Assembly: GCA_949299115.1 (NCBI GenBank)
Contig: CASFZH010000022.1
Coordinates: forward strand, 1 to 36,637
DNA from: an uncultured Helicobacter sp.
GTDB taxonomy: Bacteria; Campylobacterota; Campylobacteria; Campylobacterales; Helicobacteraceae
Length of the DNA stretch: 36,637 bases
Direction: 5' to 3'
The position numbers and the translations under genes are program-made. The notes under the pieces were generated by a model that was given only the letters and a program-made list of their open reading frames with translations, was not told the DNA's origin and searched no databases. This document shows positions 27,100-34,370 of the stretch, in pieces. The stretch's first letter is position 1; the number at the start of each line of letters is the position of its first letter.

Positions 27100-27320
27100 T
27101 TAGAATCTATCATCTTGGCACTTTTACTAAAGATTCTATAATCTAGTCCAAATTTAAAATGAGTCTGATAGTCTTGGTAGTTTTGGTTGGTAATGTAGTA
27201 TAAATTATATTTTTTACTATATTCAATGGCTCTATTCATATCTTGCTCCATTTTTTGTGTATCCATATTGACAAGCTTAGTGATTAAGAAATGTGGTGGT
27301 TTTTGGTATATTTTATACAT
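27084..27320 (-). pseudogene. 3' fragment of the family C gene (copy 3)
   Basis: A 78-codon frame that matches the last 75 or so residues of the 183-aa protein at 28433-28984: TKLVNMDTQKMEQDMNRAIE, then YNLYYITNQNYQDYQTHFKF and FSKSAKMID. The N-terminal hundred residues are missing. It follows a membrane gene by three bases and ends where VgrG tail 3 begins. Whether the short product is made is unknown. Confidence 0.6.
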
Positions 27321-27323
27321 AGG

Positions 27324-27797
27324 CTATCTCAGAAATATTTCATTATTCACAAAACTTTCTTTAAGCATTGCTCCAAATATTACAAATGGAGAGCAAGCCA
27401 TTATATCCACTAGCAATAATCCAATCAACAATGAAGTCATAACAAATATAATAATATTTTGTGTCAATCCAAAATGAATACCTAATGCGTTATTGCATAA
27501 ATGAAATTTTAATAGCATTCCATAGATTTGCATTCCCCCACCACTTATAAAAGCAAGTAAAAATAAAGGCATCGTATCTATATCCCTTTTGATGTATATA
27601 ATATAATATAAGCATACAACTATTATTCCGCACACATATCCTGATAAAAAACTCTTGAGAGCAAATATTTCGTAGAAAAAACTTTTTGATTTATGTATTT
27701 CAACACAGGAAACATAATAAAGAAATAAAATACCCACCCTATTAACAAGATAAGGTAATGTGGGTAGATATGAAAATAAACAAAACTCACAGCTCAT
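27324..27797 (-). CDS. Polytopic membrane protein, putative immunity
   Basis: A 157-aa protein from the ATG at 27797 (a GTG lies one codon earlier). Four membrane helices are evident (about 15-30, 47-68, 76-95 and 110-150). The C-terminal pattern LLLVDIMACSPFVIFGAM resembles LLLIDMALVSPLLFMFAG of the membrane protein at 27972-28433, so the two are paralogues. It lies between two family C fragments. Position in an effector cassette suggests immunity; this is inference. Confidence 0.6.
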   Translation of the reverse strand: MSCEFCLFSYLPTLPYLVNRVGILFLYYVSCVEIHKSKSFFYEIFALKSFLSGYVCGIIVVCLYYIIYIKRDIDTMPLFLLAFISGGGMQIYGMLLKFHLCNNALGIHFGLTQNIIIFVMTSLLIGLLLVDIMACSPFVIFGAMLKESFVNNEIFLR

Positions 27798-27972
27798 CAC
27801 CCTGAAAGATAATTGTCAAATCCTCATTTTTTAGAATCTCTATTACCTTAACACTTTTACTAAAGATTCTATAATCTAATCCGAATTTAAAATGAGTCTG
27901 ATAGTCTTGATAGTTTTGGTTGATGATGTAGTATTTATCTTGTTGTGCTGATTGTTTTATGGTGGTTTGCAT
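27787..27972 (-). pseudogene. 3' fragment of the family C gene (copy 2)
   Basis: A 61-codon frame. The start overlaps the preceding stop as TAATG, so translation is plausible. From about residue 13 it matches the end of the 183-aa family C protein: KYYIINQNYQDYQTHFKFGL then DYRIFSKSVKVIEI. Only the last third of the parent remains. It sits between two membrane genes and overlaps the next by about ten bases. Confidence 0.6.
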
Positions 27973-28433
27973 TACCGACCCCCAAGACCAATTAACGATA
28001 CTCCAGCAAACATAAAAAGCAAGGGGCTAACTAAAGCCATATCTATCAATAATAAAGAACAAATGCACACACTGCCTATAAAAATACTTATTGATTTTAT
28101 TTTTGAATATGCTTTTTTATTTTTTTCACTCAAATATATCATAAATAATATAAGAGGATTATGTAAAGCTCCCGCTAACCACCAATTAACAATATGTAAA
28201 AAATCAAAATATATTACTGCAAAAGCCATCAAGCCAACATAACTTACTGTTAAGCCCAATACAAAAGGACTTGAGCAAAAAATATTATGAATGCAATCAA
28301 TCTTATTGAATTTGACAATTAAAAGTGGTAACACAAAAAAGTAAAATATCAAAAAGAATAATATACTTGCACTTCCACTATTATAGAGGTTAAATCCTAT
28401 ATTATCCATAATAACAAAATAAAGTAGCACCAT
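27972..28433 (-). CDS. Polytopic membrane protein, putative immunity
   Basis: A 153-aa protein with four membrane helices (about 22-40, 58-78, 83-103 and 116-150). Its ATG overlaps the stop of the family C gene as TAATG, and its stop overlaps the next frame in the same way. It is a paralogue of the protein at 27324-27797 by its last helix. No known family was recognised. Confidence 0.62.
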   Translation of the reverse strand: MVLLYFVIMDNIGFNLYNSGSASILFFLIFYFFVLPLLIVKFNKIDCIHNIFCSSPFVLGLTVSYVGLMAFAVIYFDFLHIVNWWLAGALHNPLILFMIYLSEKNKKAYSKIKSISIFIGSVCICSLLLIDMALVSPLLFMFAGVSLIGLGGR

Positions 28434-28984
28434 TACAAAACCTCTAATTTTACATTAACACAATTATTATGCTTTATCTCTATCACCTTAGCACTTTTAC
28501 TAAAGATTCTATAATCTAGTCCAAATTTAAAATGATATTGATAATCTTGGTAGTTTTGGTTGATGATGTAGTATAAATTATATTTTTTACTATACTCAAT
28601 GGCTCTGTTCACATCTTGCTCCATTTTTTGTGTATCCATACTAGCAAGTTTGGTGGTTATAAAATTCGGCAAGTCCTTGTATGCTTTATACACACTCAAG
28701 TGTTGCATAGCTTCATACTGATTAAACCTCACTTCATTATAATCCCACATACCCACAGGTTGATAGGACTGGTCGCTAAAATCAAAGCTATCATAGATAT
28801 AGCAAAGCAAAGAATCTATACAGCATTCTAGTAGATTCTCTTGCTTTGTATTTCTTTGTATCGTAAAAGTATGCGGTAGATAATAGATACTAAATTTCCA
28901 TGTGATAGCGTATAGGGCTATGGTGCTTTTAGCATAGGGGGTATTATCTAGGAGTTGGTTAAATTCTTGTTCAGATTTTCTCAT
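28433..28984 (-). CDS. Family C protein (full copy), putative immunity
   Basis: A 183-aa soluble protein without signal peptide or membrane helix; family not recognised. AAAGG lies about eight bases ahead of the ATG. The C-terminal 75 residues (TTKLASMDTQKMEQDVNRAI through HFKFGLDYRIFSKSAKVIEI) recur as two shorter copies downstream at 27787 and 27084. The middle has FDFSDQSYQPVGMWDYNEVR, rich in aromatic and acidic residues. It is placed 21 bases after the lipoprotein gene in cassette 2. A cytoplasmic partner of the cassette, such as an adaptor or immunity protein, is possible; this is inference. Confidence 0.6.
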   Translation of the reverse strand: MRKSEQEFNQLLDNTPYAKSTIALYAITWKFSIYYLPHTFTIQRNTKQENLLECCIDSLLCYIYDSFDFSDQSYQPVGMWDYNEVRFNQYEAMQHLSVYKAYKDLPNFITTKLASMDTQKMEQDVNRAIEYSKKYNLYYIINQNYQDYQYHFKFGLDYRIFSKSAKVIEIKHNNCVNVKLEVL

Positions 28985-29005
28985 TGTTTGAAAGCCTTTT
29001 TTGCA

Positions 29006-29863
29006 CTAAAATTCTTGCAATACCCTAAGACTACAAAAAGGTGCAGTAGAAACAAAGGGAATGAAAGACCGTTCTATTTCTGCAACTAGCACAGTAATAC
29101 CCTCTTTATCTTTCATAACAGCTACAATGTTTTCATCATATTGATAAGAATGCTTAAGCCCTTGTATGACAATCCTTTTGCCCTCATTAAGTGAGATGAT
29201 TTCATTTTTTGTACTCACATAGTCTATAATGGGAGGATTGGGATAATATGTATTATCATAATAAAAATAATAAGGACTTCCTACAAAAATAGGACTATTT
29301 GGATTGTCATATACTAGCTTTCCTGCCTTAAAATCATAAATTTGCCCTCGATTTTTATTATTCACTATAAGATATGTAGTATCTAAAGGGAAATAAATTT
29401 CCGTGCATTGCATATCTTTATACTGATTAATCTCGTATAAATTATTATCTATATCAAATATACGCACTTTTCTTTTATCGCAGATTCCCAAGTATTTTTT
29501 ATCATAAGAAATATTAAATATTGCATCTTTGTCATTATAAGGTGTAGATAAAAGTATATCGCCTATGCTATTTTTTATCGTTATAAAACCTGCATTGTGG
29601 CTAATTTCATATTGATTTACCCAAAGCTTCCAATTATTTTTATAATACTCTTTCTTATAATCCACTAATCCATTATGTATCAAAATTTGTTCTGCATTTT
29701 TATAGGATTTTTCTAATATTTCATTACATTGTGCTAACTTAAAACCAAATAATGTTTCTGCTATCTTAGCATTGCTTGTCTCAAAGCTCGTATATACAGG
29801 CTTTGTGCAAGATATACATAGCACACATATAAGGGATAGAGAGATAAGAACAACTTTTTTCAT
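29006..29863 (-). CDS. Putative lipoprotein, immunity candidate for the protease effector
   Basis: A 285-aa protein. The N-terminus KKVVLISLSLICVLCISC is a lipoprotein-like signal; C18 would carry the lipid although the residue at -3 is Cys, not Leu. The mature part is mostly beta structure with repeated short strands (for example GFITIKNSIGDILL, KYLGICDKRKVRIFDIDNN, GQIYDFKAGKLVYD), suggesting a propeller-like fold. It begins five bases after the stop of the papain-like effector, with GGGAT inside the effector end as ribosome-binding site, so it is coupled to it. A periplasm-facing lipoprotein directly after a toxin is the usual position of an immunity protein. Confidence 0.65.
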   Translation of the reverse strand: MKKVVLISLSLICVLCISCTKPVYTSFETSNAKIAETLFGFKLAQCNEILEKSYKNAEQILIHNGLVDYKKEYYKNNWKLWVNQYEISHNAGFITIKNSIGDILLSTPYNDKDAIFNISYDKKYLGICDKRKVRIFDIDNNLYEINQYKDMQCTEIYFPLDTTYLIVNNKNRGQIYDFKAGKLVYDNPNSPIFVGSPYYFYYDNTYYPNPPIIDYVSTKNEIISLNEGKRIVIQGLKHSYQYDENIVAVMKDKEGITVLVAEIERSFIPFVSTAPFCSLRVLQEF

Positions 29864-29868
29864 TCACA

Positions 29869-31848
29869 CTATCCCAATTCATAAGGTATAGGCAAGATTA
29901 CCAAGCTCCCAAAATTATAGCTAAGGTATTGCTGTAACTCTCTAGGTGGCACTTCATAATTATCATATCCCCAAGTTATAACATTTTGCTCTATTGTATC
30001 CACATTTTGAGTGGTAGAATCTATGTCCTTGCCATTACTCTGTGGTATAGTTTTCCATACTATCCAATGACTTTTGAATTTAAAAAAAGTTTCTTTCTTA
30101 GAGAGTAATCCTGCATTAATCAAAGAAATAATATGAGATTGTGGATATTGCTGTTTATAAGCAACTAAACGCAATAACTTATCTTTATTAATATGAAATC
30201 CATAAGTTACATTAGAATAAAGAATGGTTGCACCGACTTTTAAAAACCATTGCTTTATTTTCCCCTCAAGTGTTATGCCAGCTACTTTGTCACTTTCCTC
30301 GTCATAATCTAATATCATATTTTCAGAATCTCGCAAGCTTGCTAGAGTTATCCAATCTACACCATTGATATAGTTAGATACTTCTCTCATCAAAGATTTT
30401 GGTTTTTTACAATTCTCACTCGGTTTAATTCTCAAGCTTTTAATTTGAGCCTCTCCTTTTTCCCACAAATCAATCACGCATTTGACATACAAATCAGGTC
30501 TATCTACTAAAAGACAATAAAAAAATGCAGCAGGTCCGCAAAGCGAAGTGGGTCCTTGGTCTGGATAATAGGACTTTGTAGGATTGCTTATTATAGGCAA
30601 TGTAGCATTTGTTGTATGTCGTTTAGTAACAACAAGATTGACTATTCTTTCTTTGAGCAAAGAAATTATGTGTTGTTTTCTAAAAATAGTATTTTTATAT
30701 TGTTGCAATTTATAAACTTGCTCTTCCCAACCCTCAAACCTTTGGGATTTATTCAAATTATATATAACTTCTTGAATCTGTAATAACTCTTTTCTTAGCT
30801 TTTCATTTGAAAATACTCCACTACTCTCTCTTGTTTCAAATTCCTCAATATATTGCAAAGCCTTTGCTATCAAATCTGGCGTATTTACTCCCACCACAAA
30901 CCTATGCACCAATTTAGCATTGCCTTTCTTTTTATCTTTAATGATAAGCTCTTGTATATCTTTAGTGAATTGCTCTAAGCTTTCTTTAGAATCAAAGTTT
31001 AATAGAGTGGTGTTAGATTGTGATAGTTGAGATTGTGTTTGCAAGTCTTGTGCTTGTCTTATTTGTCTTGTTTGTTGTGTTTGCTGTGTGTATTGTGTTT
31101 GGTTAGATTCTATATGTGTAATGTGTGGCTGTTTGATTTGTTTAGATTCTTTAGTTTCTATATGTTTAGTTTCTATATGTTTAATTTCTTGAGATTGTGT
31201 GTGTTGTATTTCTTGAGATTCTCTATATTGTGCTTGTTGTGTTTGTTTGGATTGATTAGATTCTATATATCTTGCTTGTTTGGATTCTGTAGGTGTTTGT
31301 CCTGTTTGCTGTGTCTGTGTAGTATCTAAGCAGAGAGTATAAGCACTTTCTTGAGTAAGATTTCTATCTTTATAAATTGTAAGGCTCTTTTGATTTTCTT
31401 GTAATTGTATGTAGTATTCTTGCTTGGCTTGGGATTTAAGGGATTGAGTCTTGAGAGAATATTTTTGGAATGGATTAATCTTAGGGGAGATAGCAAGAGT
31501 TGTGCCATTATAATAAAAGACAGGAATATTTTCAAAGCTTTCTTGACACAAATGCCCATATTCATAACTTCTACATAGCTTTCTTACTCTATTTTTAGGA
31601 TAGGTATAATAGTCTGTATGCTCTATGGTAATCTCAAAGCGATTGATGTCTTTGAGATATGGTTTAGAGTTAAAAAGCACTTCACCATTAGAATCTGTTG
31701 GGGTGTCTAAAGGTATCTTTTGTCCTGCTTTCTGCCCCATAGCGAGTAAAGTAACTTTTGCATTAGCAATAGGCTTATCTTGCATATCTCTAATGCGTAT
31801 GCGTATAGTCTCTTTGCTATATTCTTGAATGTTTTGTTTGTCTGACAT
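29869..31848 (-). CDS. Putative T6SS effector: Ig/TTR-like domain plus papain-like protease
   Basis: A 659-aa protein; AGGAAAT precedes the ATG. Residues 12-85 form a transthyretin/Ig-like domain (IRIRIRDMQDKPIANAKVTL, TDSNGEVLF), the kind used by some effectors to dock on VgrG. A short domain with FYYNGTTLAISPK (111-123) and LCLDT (172-176) follows, also present in the 559-aa effector. Residues 176-280 are a Gln/Thr/Ser-rich linker with repeats of HIET. Helices (285-405) lead to a papain-like domain: Q431 and C437 in DQGPTSLCGPAAFF, H594 in FKSHWIVW, and D629/N630 in ITWGYDNYEV. The Q-to-C spacing of six equals that of papain. Expected action is peptide bond cleavage in a target, perhaps peptidoglycan stems. 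No signal peptide is present. A lipoprotein gene is coupled behind it. Confidence 0.72.
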   Translation of the reverse strand: MSDKQNIQEYSKETIRIRIRDMQDKPIANAKVTLLAMGQKAGQKIPLDTPTDSNGEVLFNSKPYLKDINRFEITIEHTDYYTYPKNRVRKLCRSYEYGHLCQESFENIPVFYYNGTTLAISPKINPFQKYSLKTQSLKSQAKQEYYIQLQENQKSLTIYKDRNLTQESAYTLCLDTTQTQQTGQTPTESKQARYIESNQSKQTQQAQYRESQEIQHTQSQEIKHIETKHIETKESKQIKQPHITHIESNQTQYTQQTQQTRQIRQAQDLQTQSQLSQSNTTLLNFDSKESLEQFTKDIQELIIKDKKKGNAKLVHRFVVGVNTPDLIAKALQYIEEFETRESSGVFSNEKLRKELLQIQEVIYNLNKSQRFEGWEEQVYKLQQYKNTIFRKQHIISLLKERIVNLVVTKRHTTNATLPIISNPTKSYYPDQGPTSLCGPAAFFYCLLVDRPDLYVKCVIDLWEKGEAQIKSLRIKPSENCKKPKSLMREVSNYINGVDWITLASLRDSENMILDYDEESDKVAGITLEGKIKQWFLKVGATILYSNVTYGFHINKDKLLRLVAYKQQYPQSHIISLINAGLLSKKETFFKFKSHWIVWKTIPQSNGKDIDSTTQNVDTIEQNVITWGYDNYEVPPRELQQYLSYNFGSLVILPIPYELG

Positions 31849-31906
31849 TTAGTATTTCCTAATCAATTCCTAGTTAATCTTAATATTATGAAATATCTTT
31901 GTTATT

Positions 31907-31987
31907 CTAGCATTGTGTGTTTGTAAAAGCATTTACTCTACTCTCTTTGGAATCTTTTGCTATTCCCCCTCTTAATAGGCTTTTCAT
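31907..31987 (-). CDS. Small ORF between VgrG tail 2 and the effector
   Basis: A 26-aa frame, MKSLLRGGIAKDSKES onward to a TAG, with AAGGA eight bases ahead of the ATG. It occupies the same slot as the 30-aa frame at 36084-36176 in cassette 1, though the sequences differ. It may be a leader peptide or chance. Confidence 0.25.
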   Translation of the reverse strand: MKSLLRGGIAKDSKESRVNAFTNTQC

Positions 31988-32020
31988 ATATATTTCCTTG
32001 CCTGATATTTCTGTATTGTC

Positions 32021-32461
32021 CTACTCACTCTTAACCTCTCCACCTTTGACTATAAGTCCTTTAGAATCTATAACTACCTCCACACCTCCTGCTTTTATTA
32101 TCACAGAATCTGAAGTAGCTGTGATAGTAGTCTCGCCTATACTAAAGTTTAGGCTATTGCCTGTATTGATAGTATAATCACTTGCTACCTCTGATAAGAT
32201 ATTATCAGCTACAAAGGTAGCATTCGTATCAGTTTCAAATCCCATAGAGGCATTAGAAGCAAAGAGCAGATTCCCTTTGGTTCTTAGTGTGGTTTCATTG
32301 TTAGATTCTATATTGATAGAATCTTGTGTTTGTAAGAATAGCATTTGAGATTCTATGCAAACCTTTTTGGTGTAAATATTGCCTTGTGATTGTAGCAAGA
32401 TTATATCTCCTTTCTTTATCCCTAAAAAATACAAGTCAATACAAACGCCACTACCACACAT
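32021..32461 (-). pseudogene. VgrG C-terminal tail, copy 2
   Basis: VgrG-like sequence starts near the end of the preceding family B gene (about 32430) with KKGDIILLQSQGNIYTKK and runs through SINIESNNETTLRTKGNLL, SDYTINTGNSLNFSIGETTI to VEVVIDSKGLIVKGGEVKSE. About 130 codons are VgrG-derived; the first dozen codons of the open frame belong to the overlapping gene region. The N-terminal part of VgrG is missing. It marks the start of cassette 2 and is shorter at its 5' side than tail 3, while the 3' sides agree. Confidence 0.72.
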
Positions 32462-32970
32462 AAAAGCACAATAAGCCCAAATCGCAAATCAATAAACAAA
32501 GATACACCTACTACGCCGATGACAACAAGCAAAAGCGGGATATGTAGCATTGTAGGTATTGGGCTATCCTTGCTCCATATCGTCTCATCTTTGCTAAAGC
32601 TAAACGCATTACAAAGCATTCTATATTTATACTTCACTTTATGTTTATATAAAAGCCCAAAGATATAATTAAGCCTCCATTGTGATTCTAAATCCCTTTT
32701 CATCACTTCTTTATCAAAGCTACTCCAATCATCATAAAATATCCAACGACTTATTGTGTGCATACAATAATACGCAATGGTAGGAAATATAGAATCTAAA
32801 TCCTTTTTGCTAAAGTGTGGATATATCTGTAAAACTTCACTTGCGATTCTCGCATAATAAGCCTTTGTCAAGCTTTCATCGATTGTGTCATTATCTTTAT
32901 AATGCAGGGCAGATTCAAGAAATATATCACTTAAGATACAAGCAATTTGTATTTGGGTTTGTCTAGTCAT
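32422..32970 (-). CDS. Family B protein 2, putative immunity
   Basis: A 182-aa protein from the ATG at 32970, which overlaps the previous stop as ATGA; an ATG four codons earlier is also possible. Family B landmarks: QIQIACILSDIFLESA near the start, FSKKDLDSIFPTIAYYCMHT in the middle, and a C-terminal pair of membrane helices (MLHIPLLLVVIGVVGVSLFI and FGLIVLLCVVVAFVL). Two further members are at 32967-33644 and 20527-21140. The family is not known to me. Genes in this position after an effector usually confer immunity; this is inference. Confidence 0.62.
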   Translation of the reverse strand: MTRQTQIQIACILSDIFLESALHYKDNDTIDESLTKAYYARIASEVLQIYPHFSKKDLDSIFPTIAYYCMHTISRWIFYDDWSSFDKEVMKRDLESQWRLNYIFGLLYKHKVKYKYRMLCNAFSFSKDETIWSKDSPIPTMLHIPLLLVVIGVVGVSLFIDLRFGLIVLLCVVVAFVLTCIF

Positions 32971-33644
32971 TGAGTTATCCATATAACAATCTTTTTCACG
33001 CATATATACAAGGGATATGCAAGCACAATACCAATGATTGCATAAAAATATATCATAGTAGTAGCAAAATGATGTATACAAAAGTCCTTTTGTAAATAAG
33101 CCTCTTGTTGCGTTTGCGTGAGATTCACAAAGCCAAAAGTATAGCCAAGAATCATATAATGTCCCCTTACTATTTGCATAAGTGGATTTTTACAAAGTTT
33201 ATAGATACAAAAAGAGAAAGGTTTTTGTCGTTTTAGGGCTTCTTTGAAAAACTCGTCTTTATCCCAAAAGTCAAAATCACCTCCACCCCAATAGCTCATA
33301 GAGCTAGGCTTACTCCAGCAAATCCACGCTACAAGCGGAAAAAGCCTCTCTAAATCCTTTTTGCTAAAATCTGCCTTGATAAAAAGAATCTTATTTTTTA
33401 TCTCTATGTATTTTTCTCTCACACTCTCTAATGCTATTTCTCTTTCTCTACCCTCTATGCGTACCAACACTTCGTGATAATGCCCTTTAAATTCCTCTGT
33501 ATGCCTTGCATCTTGTGAAATCTCTTTGCATTCTTGCACTAATTTATGATTGTGTCGCAATGACGCCTTATAATCCGTGCCAAAGTCAAAAACTTTGCTT
33601 ATAAGATAGCAAATTTCTAAGTCTTGAGATGAGAGTTTAATCAA
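32967..33644 (-). CDS. Family B protein 1, putative immunity
   Basis: A 225-aa protein. It opens SSQDLEICYLISKVFDFGTD, has a charged helical region (about 30-85), then the family mark FSKKDLERLFPLVAWICWSK (about 93-112), and ends with membrane helices (HFATTMIYFYAIIGIVLAYP and following). It shares these with the genes at 32422-32970 and 20527-21140. It begins 13 bases after the family A gene and is coupled by ATGA to the next. The tail FGFVNLTQTQQEAYLQ lines up with the frameshifted part of the 20527 copy. Confidence 0.62.
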   Translation of the reverse strand: MIKLSSQDLEICYLISKVFDFGTDYKASLRHNHKLVQECKEISQDARHTEEFKGHYHEVLVRIEGREREIALESVREKYIEIKNKILFIKADFSKKDLERLFPLVAWICWSKPSSMSYWGGGDFDFWDKDEFFKEALKRQKPFSFCIYKLCKNPLMQIVRGHYMILGYTFGFVNLTQTQQEAYLQKDFCIHHFATTMIYFYAIIGIVLAYPLYICVKKIVIWITQ

Positions 33645-33656
33645 GATTATGTTCCT

Positions 33657-34370
33657 TTAGCAATGGGATTCTAGAGCCCTTATGAATGTGTGCCATTTAT
33701 GCTTGTCGCATAATGTTTCTTGCCAAGCTTGTGAGGCTTTGTGTTTTTTGCAATAATTTTCTTTTTCTTTTTGCGTAAGAGATTCTAAAAAAGGTTCAAA
33801 ATGATGTCGCAGCCAATTACTGCAACGCGTGGGCGGTGTGTCAATAAACTCTTGTGGAGTAGCGTATTGTTTCCCTGTATGATAATTATAAAATTCCCAC
33901 AAGGGTGCAGGATAGAATCTAAAAGATTCTATAAGCTCTATAAATGAATCATCATTTGTATATATGTAAAGCACAATATTTTGATAGAATCTTGATGTAT
34001 CTATACCTATTTGCGTCTTTACTTTGCCACTAAACCTATAAAAATTGCGTGCATATAACATCACACTACCATCATAAAAATTATCGAAATATTGCTTTTT
34101 TATGGCTTTTGTGTCAAGAGCAGATATTGCAAGAAAATCTAATAATGTAGGCAAACAAGATATATGTAAGGTATAGATGTAATATGATGTATTTTTATAC
34201 CAAAGTGTATAGACTAAAACCCACAGATATACACAAAGTAAAAGACAAAGAAATATAAGAGAATCTAAAGTGTTGATAATACCTCTATTGTGTAATATAG
34301 CAATAAAACCAATACCGCACAATAGTGCTATGGTGTATGGCAGGATTGTGTGTGAGAATCTATTTTTCAA
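33657..34370 (-). CDS. Family A membrane protein, putative immunity
   Basis: A 237-aa protein with a TTG start, supported by AGGGGAT about five bases ahead and by alignment to the truncated copy at 20327-20524. Two or three N-terminal membrane helices (about 6-26, 37-58 and 65-80) are followed by a soluble domain (85-237) with aromatic residues and CSNWLRHHFEPFLESL. It overlaps the end of the 559-aa effector by about ten bases, so it is translationally coupled and is the best immunity candidate for that effector. Its family is not recognised. Confidence 0.65.
   Translation of the reverse strand: MKNRFSHTILPYTIALLCGIGFIAILHNRGIINTLDSLIFLCLLLCVYLWVLVYTLWYKNTSYYIYTLHISCLPTLLDFLAISALDTKAIKKQYFDNFYDGSVMLYARNFYRFSGKVKTQIGIDTSRFYQNIVLYIYTNDDSFIELIESFRFYPAPLWEFYNYHTGKQYATPQEFIDTPPTRCSNWLRHHFEPFLESLTQKEKENYCKKHKASQAWQETLCDKHKWHTFIRALESHC

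Noticed and set aside
31140-31220. Short tandem units in the effector linker as a CRISPR-like array
   Set aside because: Units are short, contiguous and coding (HIETK-type repeats); no spacers of constant length.
31027-31329. 100-codon plus-strand frame rich in Cys and Leu
   Set aside because: It is the antisense of the Gln/Thr-rich linker of the papain-like effector; the composition is a shadow of those codons.
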